A stretch of DNA of 64,000 nt from Pirellula staleyi DSM 6068 (GCF_000025185.1 NC_013720.1:992001-1056000); one strand, 5' to 3'. Positions 26,719 to 36,569 are shown, numbered from the stretch's first letter. The notes: generated by a model from the sequence alone, not told the origin. Program-made: numbers and translations.

Positions 26719-27678
26719 ATGCCCGCTTTCCGTGTACTCATCACCGACTATGCCTGGCCCGATGTTTCGATCGAACGGAGCACCCTCGCCGAGATCGATG
26801 CAGAACTTGTCGTGGCCGAGAAAACCGATGCGGCGTCGCTCGCCGAGCTGGCCAAAACTTGCGATGCGATCATGACCAACTGGGCCAAGGTCCCCGAGGC
26901 GGTGATCACCGCTAATCCAGCCTGCAAGATTGTCGCGCGACTCGGCATCGGTCTCGACAACATCGATGTCGCTTGCTGCACGCGGCTGAAAATCCCGGTC
27001 ACCAACATCCCCGACTACTGCCTCATCGAAGTCGCCGAGCATGCCCTGGCGCAGCTCCTGTCGATGGCTCGCAAAATCGCTTACTTCCATCAAGCGACCA
27101 AGTCGGGAGTCTACAAACTGCAAGCGGGTCCCAAGCTGCGGCGCATTGAAGGGCAAACGCTCGGCATCGTCGGATTGGGGAATATTGGCCGAAAAATGGC
27201 CGAAAAAGCGCTGCCGCTCGGGCTGCAAGTGATCGCCACCAGCCGAAGTGGTCGCGATGTTCCCCCGGGCGTGAAGCTGGTCGACTTCGACACGCTGCTG
27301 GCCCAGAGCGACTACGTCTCGCTCCACCTGCCGCTGGTCCCCGAGACCAAGCATCTGATGAATGCCACGACGCTGGCGAAGATGAAGCCCACCGCCTACC
27401 TGCTGAACACCGCTCGCGGTGGTCTTGTCGATCAGAACGCGCTAGCCGCCGCGCTGCAGGCTGGACATCTGGCCGGCGCAGCACTCGACGTCCAAGACCC
27501 CGAGCCACCAGACCTGTCGCAGCCACTCTGGAACGACGAGCGCTGCGTCGTCACGCCGCATGCGGCGTTTGTTTCGGAAGAATCGCTCGCTAACTTGCGC
27601 TCGCGCGTCGCCAAGCAAGTTTGCGCCCGCTTGCTCGGCCAGCTTCCCGAGAACGTCCGTAACCCCGAAGTGCTTTGA
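26719..27678 (+). CDS. D-2-hydroxyacid dehydrogenase (CtBP/SerA-like)
   Basis: A 319-residue NAD-dependent oxidoreductase. The Rossmann motif is GIVGLGNIGRKMA (about 148-160), followed by the acceptor-side strand VIATSRSG. Catalytic residues of the family are visible: Arg in LLNTARGGLVD, Glu in LDVQDPEPP, and His in VVTPHAAF. The substrate-binding segment KIVARLGIGLDNIDV is typical of the C-terminal-binding-protein/phosphoglycerate dehydrogenase group. There is no C-terminal ACT domain, so it is not a classical regulated SerA. Likely substrate is a D-2-hydroxy acid such as glycerate or phosphoglycerate. ATG 26719 follows 74 bases after the DUF1570 gene. Confidence 0.88.
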   Translation: MPAFRVLITDYAWPDVSIERSTLAEIDAELVVAEKTDAASLAELAKTCDAIMTNWAKVPEAVITANPACKIVARLGIGLDNIDVACCTRLKIPVTNIPDYCLIEVAEHALAQLLSMARKIAYFHQATKSGVYKLQAGPKLRRIEGQTLGIVGLGNIGRKMAEKALPLGLQVIATSRSGRDVPPGVKLVDFDTLLAQSDYVSLHLPLVPETKHLMNATTLAKMKPTAYLLNTARGGLVDQNALAAALQAGHLAGAALDVQDPEPPDLSQPLWNDERCVVTPHAAFVSEESLANLRSRVAKQVCARLLGQLPENVRNPEVL

Positions 27679-27757
27679 GCTATGGGGAACGAGAGAGGGA
27701 AAGAGACTATGGCGCGCCGTTCGTTTGGTCGGCGATTGTGAAGCAGCGCCGGGGCGA

Positions 27758-29143
27758 TCAGACGAACAGCTCTTTTAACGGCTCGCCGTGAGGCAGGGTG
27801 CGAATCGGGCGGCCAGCGTCGTTGAGGTAGTGCTTGGAAGTGTCGATGCCAAGATGGTCGTACATCGTGGCGAGGACATCCTGCGGCGATTTCGGATTGT
27901 CTTTGGGAAATGCCCCTTTGCTGTCGGAAGCGCCGAGGACCCGTCCCCCCTTCACTTTGCCACCGGCGATCGCAGCGCTGAAGACGTTGGGATAATGGTC
28001 GCGCCCCGCATCGTTGTTCACGCGCGGCGTCCGGCCAAATTCTCCCCACGCCACGACGAGCGTCGACTCGAGCAGCCCCCGCTGATCGAGGTCCTCGATG
28101 AGCGCGCTATAAGCTTGATCGAAGCGCGGCAAAAACCCACGCCGAAGCGAGTCGAAACCTTGCACGTGGGTGTCCCACCAGCGGAGATCGACCGTCACTA
28201 GCCGCACTCCCGCTTCGACCAGGCGTCGCGCGAGCAAAATGCGCTGGCTCCAGGCCGGTGCGCCGCAGCGGTTGCTGGCGCCGGGATCGAAGGCCGGTGA
28301 AAAGCCGTAACGCTCGCGCAGCTCCGCCGGTTCGCTATCGAGGTCAAACGCCTTCTGTGCAGCCGGGCTGGCGATCATGTCCCACGCCCGCTGGCTGAAC
28401 GACGACATCCCTTCCATCCGCCCACTGGCATCGACCTGACTCCGCAGCCGATCGAGCCCCGCGAGAAGCTGTTTACGATCTCCCAGCCGATCGATCGACA
28501 GGCCTTCGGCTAGCTGGAAGTTCTGCACTTTAAACGGTCCCAGGTTCGCCGGGTCGGCTCCCGTTTCAAACGGCTGGTGAGCGACCCCCAAATAGCCGCT
28601 CCCAGTCCCGGGAACTTGTCGCGGAATCATGACATACGACGGCAGCTCACGGGCTTGGTGCGACATCTGCTCGCTCACCACCGAACCGATGCTGGGGTGG
28701 ACGTTTTCGTCGGGATTTCGCCCCGGACCGTAGCCGGTAAAGCAAATCTGATCGCCGGTCGAGTGCCCCGCGTCGTCGTGGTGCAGGCTGCGGATGATCG
28801 ACCACTTATCCATCACGCGGGCCGACTTGGGGAGCATATCGGTCAGCTGAATGCCAGCGACATTGGTCGGAATGGTCCCAAACTCGCCACGAAATTCGGC
28901 GGGTGCGTCGGGCTTGGGGTCCCACATATCGATGTGGCTTGGTCCGCCCCGCATCCAGAGCAAAATCACGTTCTTTCCCGAGGATTTTGTGCGAGCCGTG
29001 TTCGACGCGGCCTCGCTGGCTAGCAAATTCGAGAGCGAGAGGCTCGTCGCGCCGATGGCTCCCAGCTGCAACAAACCGCGTCGCGAGAGGGCCAGCTTTT
29101 GGAACTCACGGCACGATCGCGCGAGGGAGGGTTCGTTGCGCAT
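27758..29143 (-). CDS. DUF1501 protein (sulfatase-like fold, Tat-like signal)
   Basis: A 461-residue protein of the DUF1501 family, expanded in planctomycetes and related to the alkaline phosphatase/sulfatase superfamily. The N-terminus has LSRRGLLQLGAIGATSLSLSNLL, a twin-arginine-like signal. Conserved segments include VILLWMRGGPSHIDMWDPKP, IIRSLHHDDAGHSTGDQICF, GYLGVAHQPFETGADP, TLVVAWGEFGRTPRVN and GRDHYPNVFSAAIAGGKVKG. The gene usually pairs with a DUF1549/DUF1553 cytochrome-like partner; none is adjacent here, so it stands alone. Role unknown, presumably periplasmic. The gene is divergent from the secreted protein at 29388. Confidence 0.9.
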   Translation of the reverse strand: MRNEPSLARSCREFQKLALSRRGLLQLGAIGATSLSLSNLLASEAASNTARTKSSGKNVILLWMRGGPSHIDMWDPKPDAPAEFRGEFGTIPTNVAGIQLTDMLPKSARVMDKWSIIRSLHHDDAGHSTGDQICFTGYGPGRNPDENVHPSIGSVVSEQMSHQARELPSYVMIPRQVPGTGSGYLGVAHQPFETGADPANLGPFKVQNFQLAEGLSIDRLGDRKQLLAGLDRLRSQVDASGRMEGMSSFSQRAWDMIASPAAQKAFDLDSEPAELRERYGFSPAFDPGASNRCGAPAWSQRILLARRLVEAGVRLVTVDLRWWDTHVQGFDSLRRGFLPRFDQAYSALIEDLDQRGLLESTLVVAWGEFGRTPRVNNDAGRDHYPNVFSAAIAGGKVKGGRVLGASDSKGAFPKDNPKSPQDVLATMYDHLGIDTSKHYLNDAGRPIRTLPHGEPLKELFV

Positions 29144-29387
29144 GGGTTATAGTCCGGCGGGAAGGAAGGATCGGACAGGCGGGAACGCATAGCCGCTTGT
29201 TTATAGATCGGCCGTAGCGTTGAGTTCAAGCAGAATTTTGGCCGAGCTTACGAAGAAACCACCTTCAGCGGCTCGCTATGGCGGCGGATCGGGCACTGCG
29301 ACAATCTGTTTGCGACCGCTCTCCCCGAGGGATAAACTCGACCTGCAGGGCCTGAAAACGCCGACACTTTCGCAAGGACCGAGTTCG

Positions 29388-30680
29388 ATGCACCGCACCC
29401 CCTTCATGCTTTCGGCGCTCCTCACCGGGCTCCTGCTGGGCCTGCTAATCCCCTCCCTCTCGGCCCAAGAGACGCCGCTCCAGCGCGCCAAGCCCGAGCA
29501 CTACGTCGAACTCGATGGAGTGATTCCCGCGCTCGAGACCTTGAAAGGACTCGGAGGTCTGCCGGGTCTCGAGGGGCTCGGACCGCTCGGGAACAAGCTT
29601 AAAATCCGCTACCAAATGACCTCGAAATCGGAGACGACCGCCAAGGTGGTGGTCTCGATCAGGTCTGGCGATGCCGACATGGGAACCCGCGAGATCGAAC
29701 TTCCGCTCGATAAACCGGTCGACCCGATTTTGCTCACTCCCACCTCCGACGAAAAAGTCAAAATCAAATTCGAGCGGACCGTACCCAATCTTAAATATAA
29801 GATCGGCGACAAAGAGTTCTCCGGCGCTGCACATGTATATAAGGTCGAGATGGCTCTGTTTGGTAACTTAGAAGGAAAGGGGCTGGAAGGGTTTGATATC
29901 CCGGGACTGGAAGGTTTGAAGGCGGTCTCCGAAAAGTCGGTGATGGAACTAAGTTATTTCATGTCGGACGAAGCGCCACTGATGGGAATCGTGGCGATGA
30001 AAATGACCGGCGTTGCGCAGGCCAAATTCGAACTCGCCCGAGGAACCGGCGTCGAGAAACTCATTCCGCCCACGGCCGACACCATGCCCGGCGACACCGT
30101 GCCCGGCGATTCAGCGAGCATACCTCCCGGCAGTCCTGCGCCGTCGGGCGAATCGATGGCGAGCGATCGGCCTTATAAAGTGGGAGATTGGCTCGAGTAC
30201 CAAGGGACGGAGAAGGTGAGTAAGAAACCAGCAGCGCTGCGGCATATTGTCAAAGAAGTGGGAGACAAATCGACCCTGATCACTGCGATTTTGTCGATCG
30301 ACGACCAGCAGGTGAGCACGTGGGATTTTGAATTCCCGGTGGCCGATGTGGTCACTATCCTGCCGCAATGGGAAGTGATTGGCGACCTGTCGAATCGTCG
30401 GCAGATGAATAAAAGCGCGAGCAAGAACGTCAAATTCAAACTGCTCGAAAGTGTCGATGTGGCGGGGGTCGAAGAAAGCTATACCATCACGCTCGACACC
30501 CCAGGTAAACCCGATCGTGTGCTGGTGAATGTGGGGGCTTCACGTCTGGCACCACTCACCGGACTCGTCTCGGTTCGGATGCGTCACAACACGGCTGTCG
30601 ATCTGCAACTGACGCTCGCCGACCAGAGCGGTTTTGTGGTTCTTCCCGAGAAGCCTGCAACGAAGAGCAAAACCAAGTAA
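29388..30680 (+). CDS. Secreted planctomycete protein with duplicated domain
   Basis: A 430-residue exported protein with a clear signal peptide (FMLSALLTGLLLGLLIPSLS-AQE). After the signal come Gly/Leu-rich turns (LKGLGGLPGLEGLGPLG), a beta-rich half, a Pro/Ser linker (PGDTVPGDSASIPPGSPAPS) at about 240-255, and a second beta-rich half. Both halves end with a similar stretch, APLMGIVAMKMTG and LAPLTGLVSVRMRH, which suggests duplication of one module. I do not recognise the family. ATG 29388 was preferred because the signal peptide starts there, with AAGGA about 11 bases upstream; the open frame extends to 29220. A small gene follows 10 bases after. Confidence 0.65.
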   Translation: MHRTPFMLSALLTGLLLGLLIPSLSAQETPLQRAKPEHYVELDGVIPALETLKGLGGLPGLEGLGPLGNKLKIRYQMTSKSETTAKVVVSIRSGDADMGTREIELPLDKPVDPILLTPTSDEKVKIKFERTVPNLKYKIGDKEFSGAAHVYKVEMALFGNLEGKGLEGFDIPGLEGLKAVSEKSVMELSYFMSDEAPLMGIVAMKMTGVAQAKFELARGTGVEKLIPPTADTMPGDTVPGDSASIPPGSPAPSGESMASDRPYKVGDWLEYQGTEKVSKKPAALRHIVKEVGDKSTLITAILSIDDQQVSTWDFEFPVADVVTILPQWEVIGDLSNRRQMNKSASKNVKFKLLESVDVAGVEESYTITLDTPGKPDRVLVNVGASRLAPLTGLVSVRMRHNTAVDLQLTLADQSGFVVLPEKPATKSKTK

Positions 30681-30690
30681 ATTAGAGTGT

Positions 30691-30993
30691 ATGGACACAC
30701 CTCCCCCTGCAGGCGACACACCGATCCCTGAGTTCCTGGCGAAGTTGCCACTCAAGGCAGCCGAGCTACGAATCTTGGCGGCCAGCGGCATGACGACCAT
30801 GCTCGAGTTTGGGAGCATGGCCTATCTCGGTGGCGAGAAGTTTGCCTTGCCTTTTGGCAAGCGTGGCGAGCATGTGCGGAAAGTGATCCTCGAGCATCTC
30901 ACGCCCGAGGAGCGCGAATTTCTCGAGCAGCTGCCACTTCCTACGCCGCAAGCGATCGGCGCGATCCTGCCCGATGAAGACTCACCGATCTGA
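30691..30993 (+). CDS. Small 100-residue helical protein
   Basis: A 100-residue soluble protein starting MDTPPPAGDTPIPEFLAKLP, 10 bases after the preceding stop, so probably cotranscribed with the secreted protein. The sequence is amphipathic and helical (KAAELRILAASGMTTMLEFG, LTPEEREFLEQLPLPT). It has no signal peptide or Cys/His motif. I do not recognise a family. Codon use looks like the neighbours and the frame ends cleanly before the convergent clpB gene. A longer frame open to 30634 would overlap the upstream gene and is rejected. Confidence 0.6.
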   Translation: MDTPPPAGDTPIPEFLAKLPLKAAELRILAASGMTTMLEFGSMAYLGGEKFALPFGKRGEHVRKVILEHLTPEEREFLEQLPLPTPQAIGAILPDEDSPI

Positions 30994-31046
30994 GCCACTG
31001 ACGGCCAAGTTCTCGGTGAGTCCTCTCGTTTTTCAGCTTTCGCGAA

Positions 31047-33713
31047 TTACTTCGCGGCGAGCTCGTTTTTGACGATCTCGGTCGGCAGGAACGTGAAGTC
31101 GTCGCCACTGTAGTCGATGGTCAGCGAGCCGCCGGGCTGCACTTCCCCTCGCAAGAGGACCCGCGAGAGTGGATTCACCAGACGCTGCTGAATCACACGC
31201 TTCAGCGGACGAGCACCGTACTGCGGATCGTAACCCTCGTGAGCCACCGCTTCTCGGGCACGCGGAGTGACTTCGAGTTTGATTTCGCGCGCGGCAAGCT
31301 GCGTCGACAGCCGAGCCAATTGAATCTCGACGATCCGGCCGATCTCATCGCGCCGCAGCGGATGAAACACGATTGTTTCGTCGATGCGATTCAGAAACTC
31401 GGGGAGGAACTTCGCCCGCAGCGCCTCTTGCACGGCGGTGTTCATTTCCGCTTCGGTTCCACCTTCACGCGTGATCTCTTGGATCAGCTGACTCCCGATG
31501 TTGCTGGTCATCACCACGATGGTGTTCGTGAAATCGACCGTATTCCCCTGACCATCGGTCAGGCGACCATCGTCGAGCACTTGCAGCAGCGTGTTGAAGA
31601 CGTCGCGATGCGCTTTTTCAACTTCGTCGAGCAGCACCACGCAGTAAGGACGCCGGCGCACCGCTTCGGTGAGCTTGCCCCCCTCTTCGTAGCCCACATA
31701 GCCGGGAGGCGCGCCGACCAGTCGGCTGACGTTGTGCTTCTCCATGAATTCGCTCATGTCGATGCGCACCATCGCACTCTCGTCGTCGAACATCACTTCG
31801 GCGAGCGCTTTGCAAAGCTCCGTCTTACCGACACCGGTCGGACCCAAAAACAGGAACGAGCCGATCGGTCGATTCGGATCTTGCAGGCCGCTGCGACTAC
31901 GACGCACCGCGTCGCTGACAGCTGTCACCGCTTCGTCCTGGCCAATCACGCGCTGATGCAAACGCTCTTCCATGACGAGTAACTTCGCGCGCTCGGTTTC
32001 GAGCATCCGCGATACCGGAATGCCGGTCCACGCACTCACCACTTCAGCGATTTCATCCTCGGTCACTTCCTGCGAAAGCAAGCGCTGACCACTCGCGGGC
32101 TTATCGCTCTCTTGCTTGTTTTCCTCTTGTTTTTCGATCTGTTTCTCGAGCTGACGACGCTTCACATCGAGCTGATACATCCGCTGATATTCTTCTTCGC
32201 TCACCAGCTGACCGGTCGATTGTTTCTCTTTAATCGTCGTTTCGAGTCGGCTGAATTCGAGCCGAAGCGCGTCGAGATCCTGACGTACTTTGCGGACATC
32301 GCCGACCGAAAGTTTCTCCGCTTCCCACTGCTCGCGCAGCGAAGCGAGTTTCCGTTTCTGATCTTGAATCTCGTCTTCGATTTCCTCGCGACGCGTGAGC
32401 GCACTCTCTTCGGTCTCTTCGGCCAATTGGCGCGAAGCGAGTTCGAGTTGTCGCAAACGACGCTGCACTTCGTCGATCTCGGTCGGCACGCTCTGCAATT
32501 CCATGGCGAGCTTGCTGGCGGCTTCGTCGACGAGGTCGATCGCCTTATCGGGCAGAAAGCGCTCGGTGATATAGCGGCTTGAAAGTTTCGCGGCAGCGAT
32601 CAGCGCCGAGTCTTTAATCTTGACGTTGTGATGTGCTTCGTAGCGCGGCTTCAGGCCTCGCAAGATCGAAATCGTATCTTCAACGCTCGGCTCGCCGACA
32701 TAGACCGGCTGGAAACGCCGCTCGAGCGCCGCATCTTTTTCGACATGCTTGCGATACTCGTCGAGCGTCGTTGCGCCAATGCAGCGGAGTTCGCCACGCG
32801 CAAGCGCTGGCTTTAAAAGATTCGCCGCATCAGCGGCCCCTTCGGCAGCGCCAGCGCCGACGACGGTATGCAGCTCGTCGATGAACAGAATCACCTGACC
32901 TTCGGACTGCTGCACTTCGCGCAGCACCGCTTTGAGTCGCTCTTCAAACTCACCGCGAAACTTAGCGCCAGCGATCAGCCGACCCATGTCGAGCGCCATC
33001 ACCTTGCGCCCCTTGAGGCTCTCGGGGACGTCGCCATCGACAATGCGCAGCGCTAGCCCTTCGACGATCGCCGTTTTACCAACACCCGGCTCGCCGATCA
33101 GGACAGGATTGTTTTTGCTGCGCCGCGAAAGGACTTGAATCACACGGCGAATCTCTTGATCGCGGCCAATCACCGGATCGAGCTTCCCTTGCACCGCGCG
33201 GTCGACAAGGTCGATCGCATATTTCTCGAGTGCCTGGTACTGAGTCTCGGGATTTTGATCGGTCACGCGGGCTCCTCCTCGAATCGCTTGCGTCGCTTTG
33301 TGCACATCATTTTCGCGCACTCCGACGAGCTCGAGCAGATTCTTGGCCTTCGATGCTTGTTTCGTAAGTCCCAGCAGCAGATGCTCGACGGAGACGAATT
33401 CGTCCTTCATCGTCGTCGCTTCTTTGAACGCCGTTTCCAGCACGCCGCGCAGCGCGCTACCAGGCTGAGGCTGTGAGCCTCCCGTGGTGCGTGGCATCCG
33501 AGCGAGTTCCGATTTCACCATCTCACTCAGCTGCGATTGTTTGACACCAATCTTGGCCAGCAGCGGCGCAAAGACCCCCTCTTTCTCCTCGAGGAGCGCA
33601 GCCAGCAGGTGCAACGGATCGATCTCCGGATGCCCTTTTTCCGCCGCCAAATTCTGTGCGGCTGCGACCGCTTCCTGCCCCTTTGTGGTGAGTTTCTCAA
33701 AGCGAAATGACAT
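31047..33713 (-). CDS. clpB: ATP-dependent disaggregase ClpB
   Basis: An 888-residue Hsp100 chaperone that, with DnaK, rescues aggregated proteins in the cytoplasm. N-domain at 1-145 ([20 protein letters not shown]), first AAA+ domain with Walker [11 protein letters not shown] and Walker [12 protein letters not shown], a coiled-coil M domain at about 410-530 ([20 protein letters not shown]), second AAA+ domain with [10 protein letters not shown] and [11 protein letters not shown], and the D2-small region near the end ([15 protein letters not shown]). Length and all motifs are those of ClpB rather than ClpA or ClpC. ATG 33713 precedes the family start SFRFEKL; the open frame to 33773 is not conserved. 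Confidence 0.97.
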   Translation of the reverse strand: MSFRFEKLTTKGQEAVAAAQNLAAEKGHPEIDPLHLLAALLEEKEGVFAPLLAKIGVKQSQLSEMVKSELARMPRTTGGSQPQPGSALRGVLETAFKEATTMKDEFVSVEHLLLGLTKQASKAKNLLELVGVRENDVHKATQAIRGGARVTDQNPETQYQALEKYAIDLVDRAVQGKLDPVIGRDQEIRRVIQVLSRRSKNNPVLIGEPGVGKTAIVEGLALRIVDGDVPESLKGRKVMALDMGRLIAGAKFRGEFEERLKAVLREVQQSEGQVILFIDELHTVVGAGAAEGAADAANLLKPALARGELRCIGATTLDEYRKHVEKDAALERRFQPVYVGEPSVEDTISILRGLKPRYEAHHNVKIKDSALIAAAKLSSRYITERFLPDKAIDLVDEAASKLAMELQSVPTEIDEVQRRLRQLELASRQLAEETEESALTRREEIEDEIQDQKRKLASLREQWEAEKLSVGDVRKVRQDLDALRLEFSRLETTIKEKQSTGQLVSEEEYQRMYQLDVKRRQLEKQIEKQEENKQESDKPASGQRLLSQEVTEDEIAEVVSAWTGIPVSRMLETERAKLLVMEERLHQRVIGQDEAVTAVSDAVRRSRSGLQDPNRPIGSFLFLGPTGVGKTELCKALAEVMFDDESAMVRIDMSEFMEKHNVSRLVGAPPGYVGYEEGGKLTEAVRRRPYCVVLLDEVEKAHRDVFNTLLQVLDDGRLTDGQGNTVDFTNTIVVMTSNIGSQLIQEITREGGTEAEMNTAVQEALRAKFLPEFLNRIDETIVFHPLRRDEIGRIVEIQLARLSTQLAAREIKLEVTPRAREAVAHEGYDPQYGARPLKRVIQQRLVNPLSRVLLRGEVQPGGSLTIDYSGDDFTFLPTEIVKNELAAK

Positions 33714-34039
33714 GATTGTGGTCCACCTTTCCAAAATGGCTGGGAATTTCTTTCCCACCCCTCTGCAATGCAACCATCGTGCCAGAACTGGCGACGAAGG
33801 GCCAGGAAATTAGGGATCAGGGGCCAGCGATCAGCATGCGGCGCGCCAGCGGCGCGTCTGCTAAAAGCCAGGAGGCTGCGCGCCAATCATCCCCGCGAAG
33901 CTGGGGGCGTTGTGGCGAGGTCTCGAGAAGCGAGCAAGAGGCGCACAGCAGCGGTGCAGGCCCGGCAGCGCAAAAGAATCTGCCAGGCGTGTCATGATGG
34001 TATCGATAGTCTCGCTAGGGGCGCGAGCAGCACGGGAGA
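33714..34039. other. Intergenic stretch upstream of clpB
   Basis: This 326-base gap lies between the leftward clpB gene and the 3' end of the leftward TlpA-like gene. No open frame resembles a protein and no promoter consensus or CIRCE element is visible. It is rich in GGCGCG-type runs (GGCGCGCCAGCGGCGCG near 33841-33857). Confidence 0.35.
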
Positions 34040-35209
34040 CTACTTGGCGTCGTCCTGCGCGCGATCCGTGGTAGCCTCTTGCTCCTGGTCGCTTTCTTTC
34101 CCTCGCTGAAGTTTTTCGAGCGACAGGGCCTCGAGTTGTTTCAGCTCGGCCTTCAACAGCTCTTGTAAATCATCGGGAGCCAGCTCGACCGCTTTCTTTC
34201 CATACTCGAGAGCCTTCTCGCGATTGCCAGAGAGCGCGTAGAACTGCGCTGCCATCATCAGCACTTCGGGGCTCTTACTCTCGAGCGCGAGCGCTTTATC
34301 GAGTGCCTTTTTTCCCATCTCAGCGAGCTTGGGATGAGGCGCCTCAGCGTTAACGCTCATCAAGATTCCGGCGAGTGAAATCAGCCCCATCCCATCTTCA
34401 GCCTTGTTCATTTTGGCAAGCTGAGCTTCCGCTACAGGGATCAGTTCGTCGTACTTCTTGGCCAGCGCCAAACAAATCATCCGAACACTTTGGAAATCGT
34501 CTGCTTGAGCCTTCGCAGGGTTAGCCTGGGCAATCTCCTCGAGCGTTGCCAGCGCCGCCACTGGGTCGGTTTCCATGGTCGTGATCACGGAATTGAACTT
34601 CTGCTGAGCCGCCGCCATCTGCTGGGCTTTCTCGACGCTCCAGGTCCCGTCGAGCACCTGCGGCAGCACCTGATCGAGCTCGCTCGGGTGCCCGATGAAC
34701 GCCACTTTTCCATCTTTTCCTACAACAAACGAGCAAGGAATTCCCTGCTGTTCGGCGGCCTCCATGTACTGGGTCATCATTTTGTTATCGTCGCAAAAAG
34801 CGTAGCGAAAGTGGTATTTCGCCCCATCACCTTGAACGAACTCTGTCACCGCTTCGCTGCTGTTGGCTTCGTCTTCCGTCGTCAGAGCGACCACCACCAA
34901 GCCTTGCTTTTGGAACTTCTGAGCGAGCTTGTCGAGATGGGGCATCGAAGCGATGCAGGGACCGCACCAGGTGGCCCAAAACTCGACCACATAGACCGAG
35001 TCTTTTTGAAAAGCTTTGACCGGTTCCCCCTGGAGCCACTTGCCGACCTGCAGCGCCGGAGCAGCATCGCCGATCTGCAGTTTGGGACCGGTTCGCTCAG
35101 CAGCAGCTTGCGGAGCGGCTTTGCCTGCAGGCTGCTGCTGCGCCATCAGCTGAGGCCACCCTAGCGCTAGCATCAACGAAGCAGCAACGACCCATGTAAC
35201 GATACGCAT
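34040..35209 (-). CDS. Secreted TlpA-like thioredoxin with TPR-like C-terminus
   Basis: A 389-residue exported protein: signal peptide WVVAASLMLALGWPQLMAQQ, then a Redoxin/TlpA thioredoxin domain (about 45-190) with the redox pair C82-C85 in FWATWCGPCIASMPHLD and the cis-Pro region GIPCSFVVGKDGKVAFIGHP. The C-terminal 180 residues are helical with TPR character (GTWSVEKAQQMAAAQQKFN, ALALESKSPEVLMMAAQFYA, YGKKAVELAPDDLQELLKAE). Expected role: thiol-disulfide exchange in the periplasm, perhaps for cytochrome or exported-protein maturation. ATG 35209 is the only start giving the signal peptide. Confidence 0.88.
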   Translation of the reverse strand: MRIVTWVVAASLMLALGWPQLMAQQQPAGKAAPQAAAERTGPKLQIGDAAPALQVGKWLQGEPVKAFQKDSVYVVEFWATWCGPCIASMPHLDKLAQKFQKQGLVVVALTTEDEANSSEAVTEFVQGDGAKYHFRYAFCDDNKMMTQYMEAAEQQGIPCSFVVGKDGKVAFIGHPSELDQVLPQVLDGTWSVEKAQQMAAAQQKFNSVITTMETDPVAALATLEEIAQANPAKAQADDFQSVRMICLALAKKYDELIPVAEAQLAKMNKAEDGMGLISLAGILMSVNAEAPHPKLAEMGKKALDKALALESKSPEVLMMAAQFYALSGNREKALEYGKKAVELAPDDLQELLKAELKQLEALSLEKLQRGKESDQEQEATTDRAQDDAK

Positions 35210-35460
35210 GCGTTATTCCAGTTTTCCATTCGAGGCAGAGATAAGACAACCGCGCGACAGGCTCGCTTGGCATACACCACCGCGCCGATCGATTTCGCTC
35301 TCACTCCTACCCCACACCACCGCCGCTGGTTTCCGATAAGACGGAATTTTGCGGCAAGGTCTCATTCATTGCTGAAGTGTGAAGTGCCAGCATCTGCTTT
35401 ACAGGCGATGCGTGGTTCAGTACGCAAACGCCGATTGTTAAATATCATCGAGTGACTTTT

Positions 35461-36228
35461 ATGCGTATCAGGGATGCCTACAATAATTCGCTCTGGAGCA
35501 ATCCCATTCCGGCAAACGGGTTATTCATGAACAGCGGTGAACCGATAGGCTGTCTGGGGACGATACTCAGCATGCTGGGAATTCGTCTCCATGCTCCGAC
35601 GAACCCCGCGATTTCTTCCTATCGCGAGGAGATCGAAGAGCCGATTGTGGCCGAGTCTGCTGAACTCGCCTATCGTGTGCGGGACGACTTTCTTTCCGCA
35701 GCAGAGTTTTCGTTTTTTCGAGTCTTGGTATCGGCTACGGGCAATCGCGTAGTGATTTGTTGCAAGGTTCGCTTGGCTGATATCTTCTACGTCGCCAGGC
35801 CGCATGAACACAAAGGTCAACAAAGCAGAATCCAGCAAAAACACGTTGATTTTTTGTTATGCGATCCTGTGACGATGCAGCCTCGCTGCGCCATTGAGCT
35901 CGACGATTCGACTCATGCGAGAAAAGAGCGGCAAGAGCGTGATGACTTTGTCGAGCGTGCTTTTGCTGCCGCCAAGCTGCCTCTCGTACGGGTGCCAGTG
36001 CAACGCGGCTATAACCCAGCGGGGTTGCTTTCGCTGATCGAATCGCACTTAAGCGATCCACCTAATCTGCCAACTACTCGCCCCTCGGCGACGGTAAGTG
36101 GTCCCCAACTTTGCCCCAAGTGCGGAGCCGCGATGGTCGTGCGAACCGCGAAGAATGGCCCTAATGCTGGGCAGAAGTTTTTGGGATGTTCGAACTATCC
36201 CAAATGTCAAACGATGGCGAAGTTGTAA
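35461..36228 (+). CDS. DUF2726 protein with topoisomerase-type zinc ribbon
   Basis: A protein of about 255 residues. The central domain (about 75-200) matches DUF2726: DFLSAAEFSFFRVLVSA, VICCKVRLADIFYV, KHVDFLLCDPVTMQPRCAIE, LDDSTHARKERQERDDFVER, AAKLPLVRVPVQRGY. This is a restriction-endonuclease-like fold with the D-x(n)-ELD pattern of a possible nuclease site (HVDFLLC and IELDDST). The C-terminus is a four-cysteine zinc ribbon (LCPKCGAAMVVRT, FLGCSNYPKCQT) as in topoisomerase I, which binds single-stranded nucleic acid. Composition is more AT-rich than neighbours. The start is unsure: ATG 35461 was chosen, with GTG 35452 and ATG 35527 as alternatives. Confidence 0.8.
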   Translation: MRIRDAYNNSLWSNPIPANGLFMNSGEPIGCLGTILSMLGIRLHAPTNPAISSYREEIEEPIVAESAELAYRVRDDFLSAAEFSFFRVLVSATGNRVVICCKVRLADIFYVARPHEHKGQQSRIQQKHVDFLLCDPVTMQPRCAIELDDSTHARKERQERDDFVERAFAAAKLPLVRVPVQRGYNPAGLLSLIESHLSDPPNLPTTRPSATVSGPQLCPKCGAAMVVRTAKNGPNAGQKFLGCSNYPKCQTMAKL

Positions 36229-36297
36229 GGCATCATCGATCGCACAATCGATCGCGCGCCAATCGACTGGAGTTCAAAGCTGGAACGCTGTTTAGGT

Positions 36298-36318
36298 GTC
36301 GGCTACGGAGTAGCCGAC
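36298..36318. repeat. Perfect 9-bp palindromic hairpin
   Basis: GTCGGCTAC at 36298-36306 pairs with GTAGCCGAC at 36310-36318 across a 3-base loop GGA. No T-run follows on either strand, so it is more like a small dispersed palindrome than a terminator. Confidence 0.55.
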
Positions 36319-36366
36319 CTACGGCGAACTGACCATCACTATGGAAATCGACAAACGCACCAAACG

Positions 36367-36408
36367 AAAAAACGCCCGCGAGTGGTAGTGAGCCAATCGC
36401 GGGCGTTT
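36367..36408 (-). terminator. Intrinsic terminator of dnaK
   Basis: Perfect 12-bp stem AAACGCCCGCGA (36370-36381) with TCGCGGGCGTTT (36397-36408) and a 15-base loop. Read leftward, after the dnaK stop at 36663, the stem runs into six T residues. It may also serve the rightward DUF2726 gene, though the T-run on that side is short. Confidence 0.75.
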
Positions 36409-36461
36409 AAGGTTGTTGCTTGAGTAGGTGGGAGCGGTTTGGGAAGGTGGCCTCTTGTGAA

Positions 36462-36483
36462 CCCAGGTTGCGAGCAACCTGGG
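36462..36483. repeat. Palindromic hairpin repeat, copy 2
   Basis: CCCAGGTTG (36462-36470) pairs with CAACCTGGG (36475-36483) across CGAG. The core CCCAGGTTGCGAGCAA is the same as in the hairpin at 2085-2116, 34 kb away. Confidence 0.55.
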
Positions 36484-36552
36484 GTGAAGTTTTTGGGAGA
36501 GCCAGTTTTCAAGGAGAGAGTTTTCGGTTGGCGGGAGCCTGCTCTCCAGGAT

Positions 36553-36569
36553 TGGCCGGTGGAACCGGC
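36553..36569. repeat. GGCCGGT/ACCGGCC hairpin
   Basis: A 7-bp perfect inverted repeat around the 3-base loop GGA, about 100 bases downstream of dnaK. The identical loop and the short GC-rich stem resemble the hairpin at 36298-36318. Confidence 0.45.
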
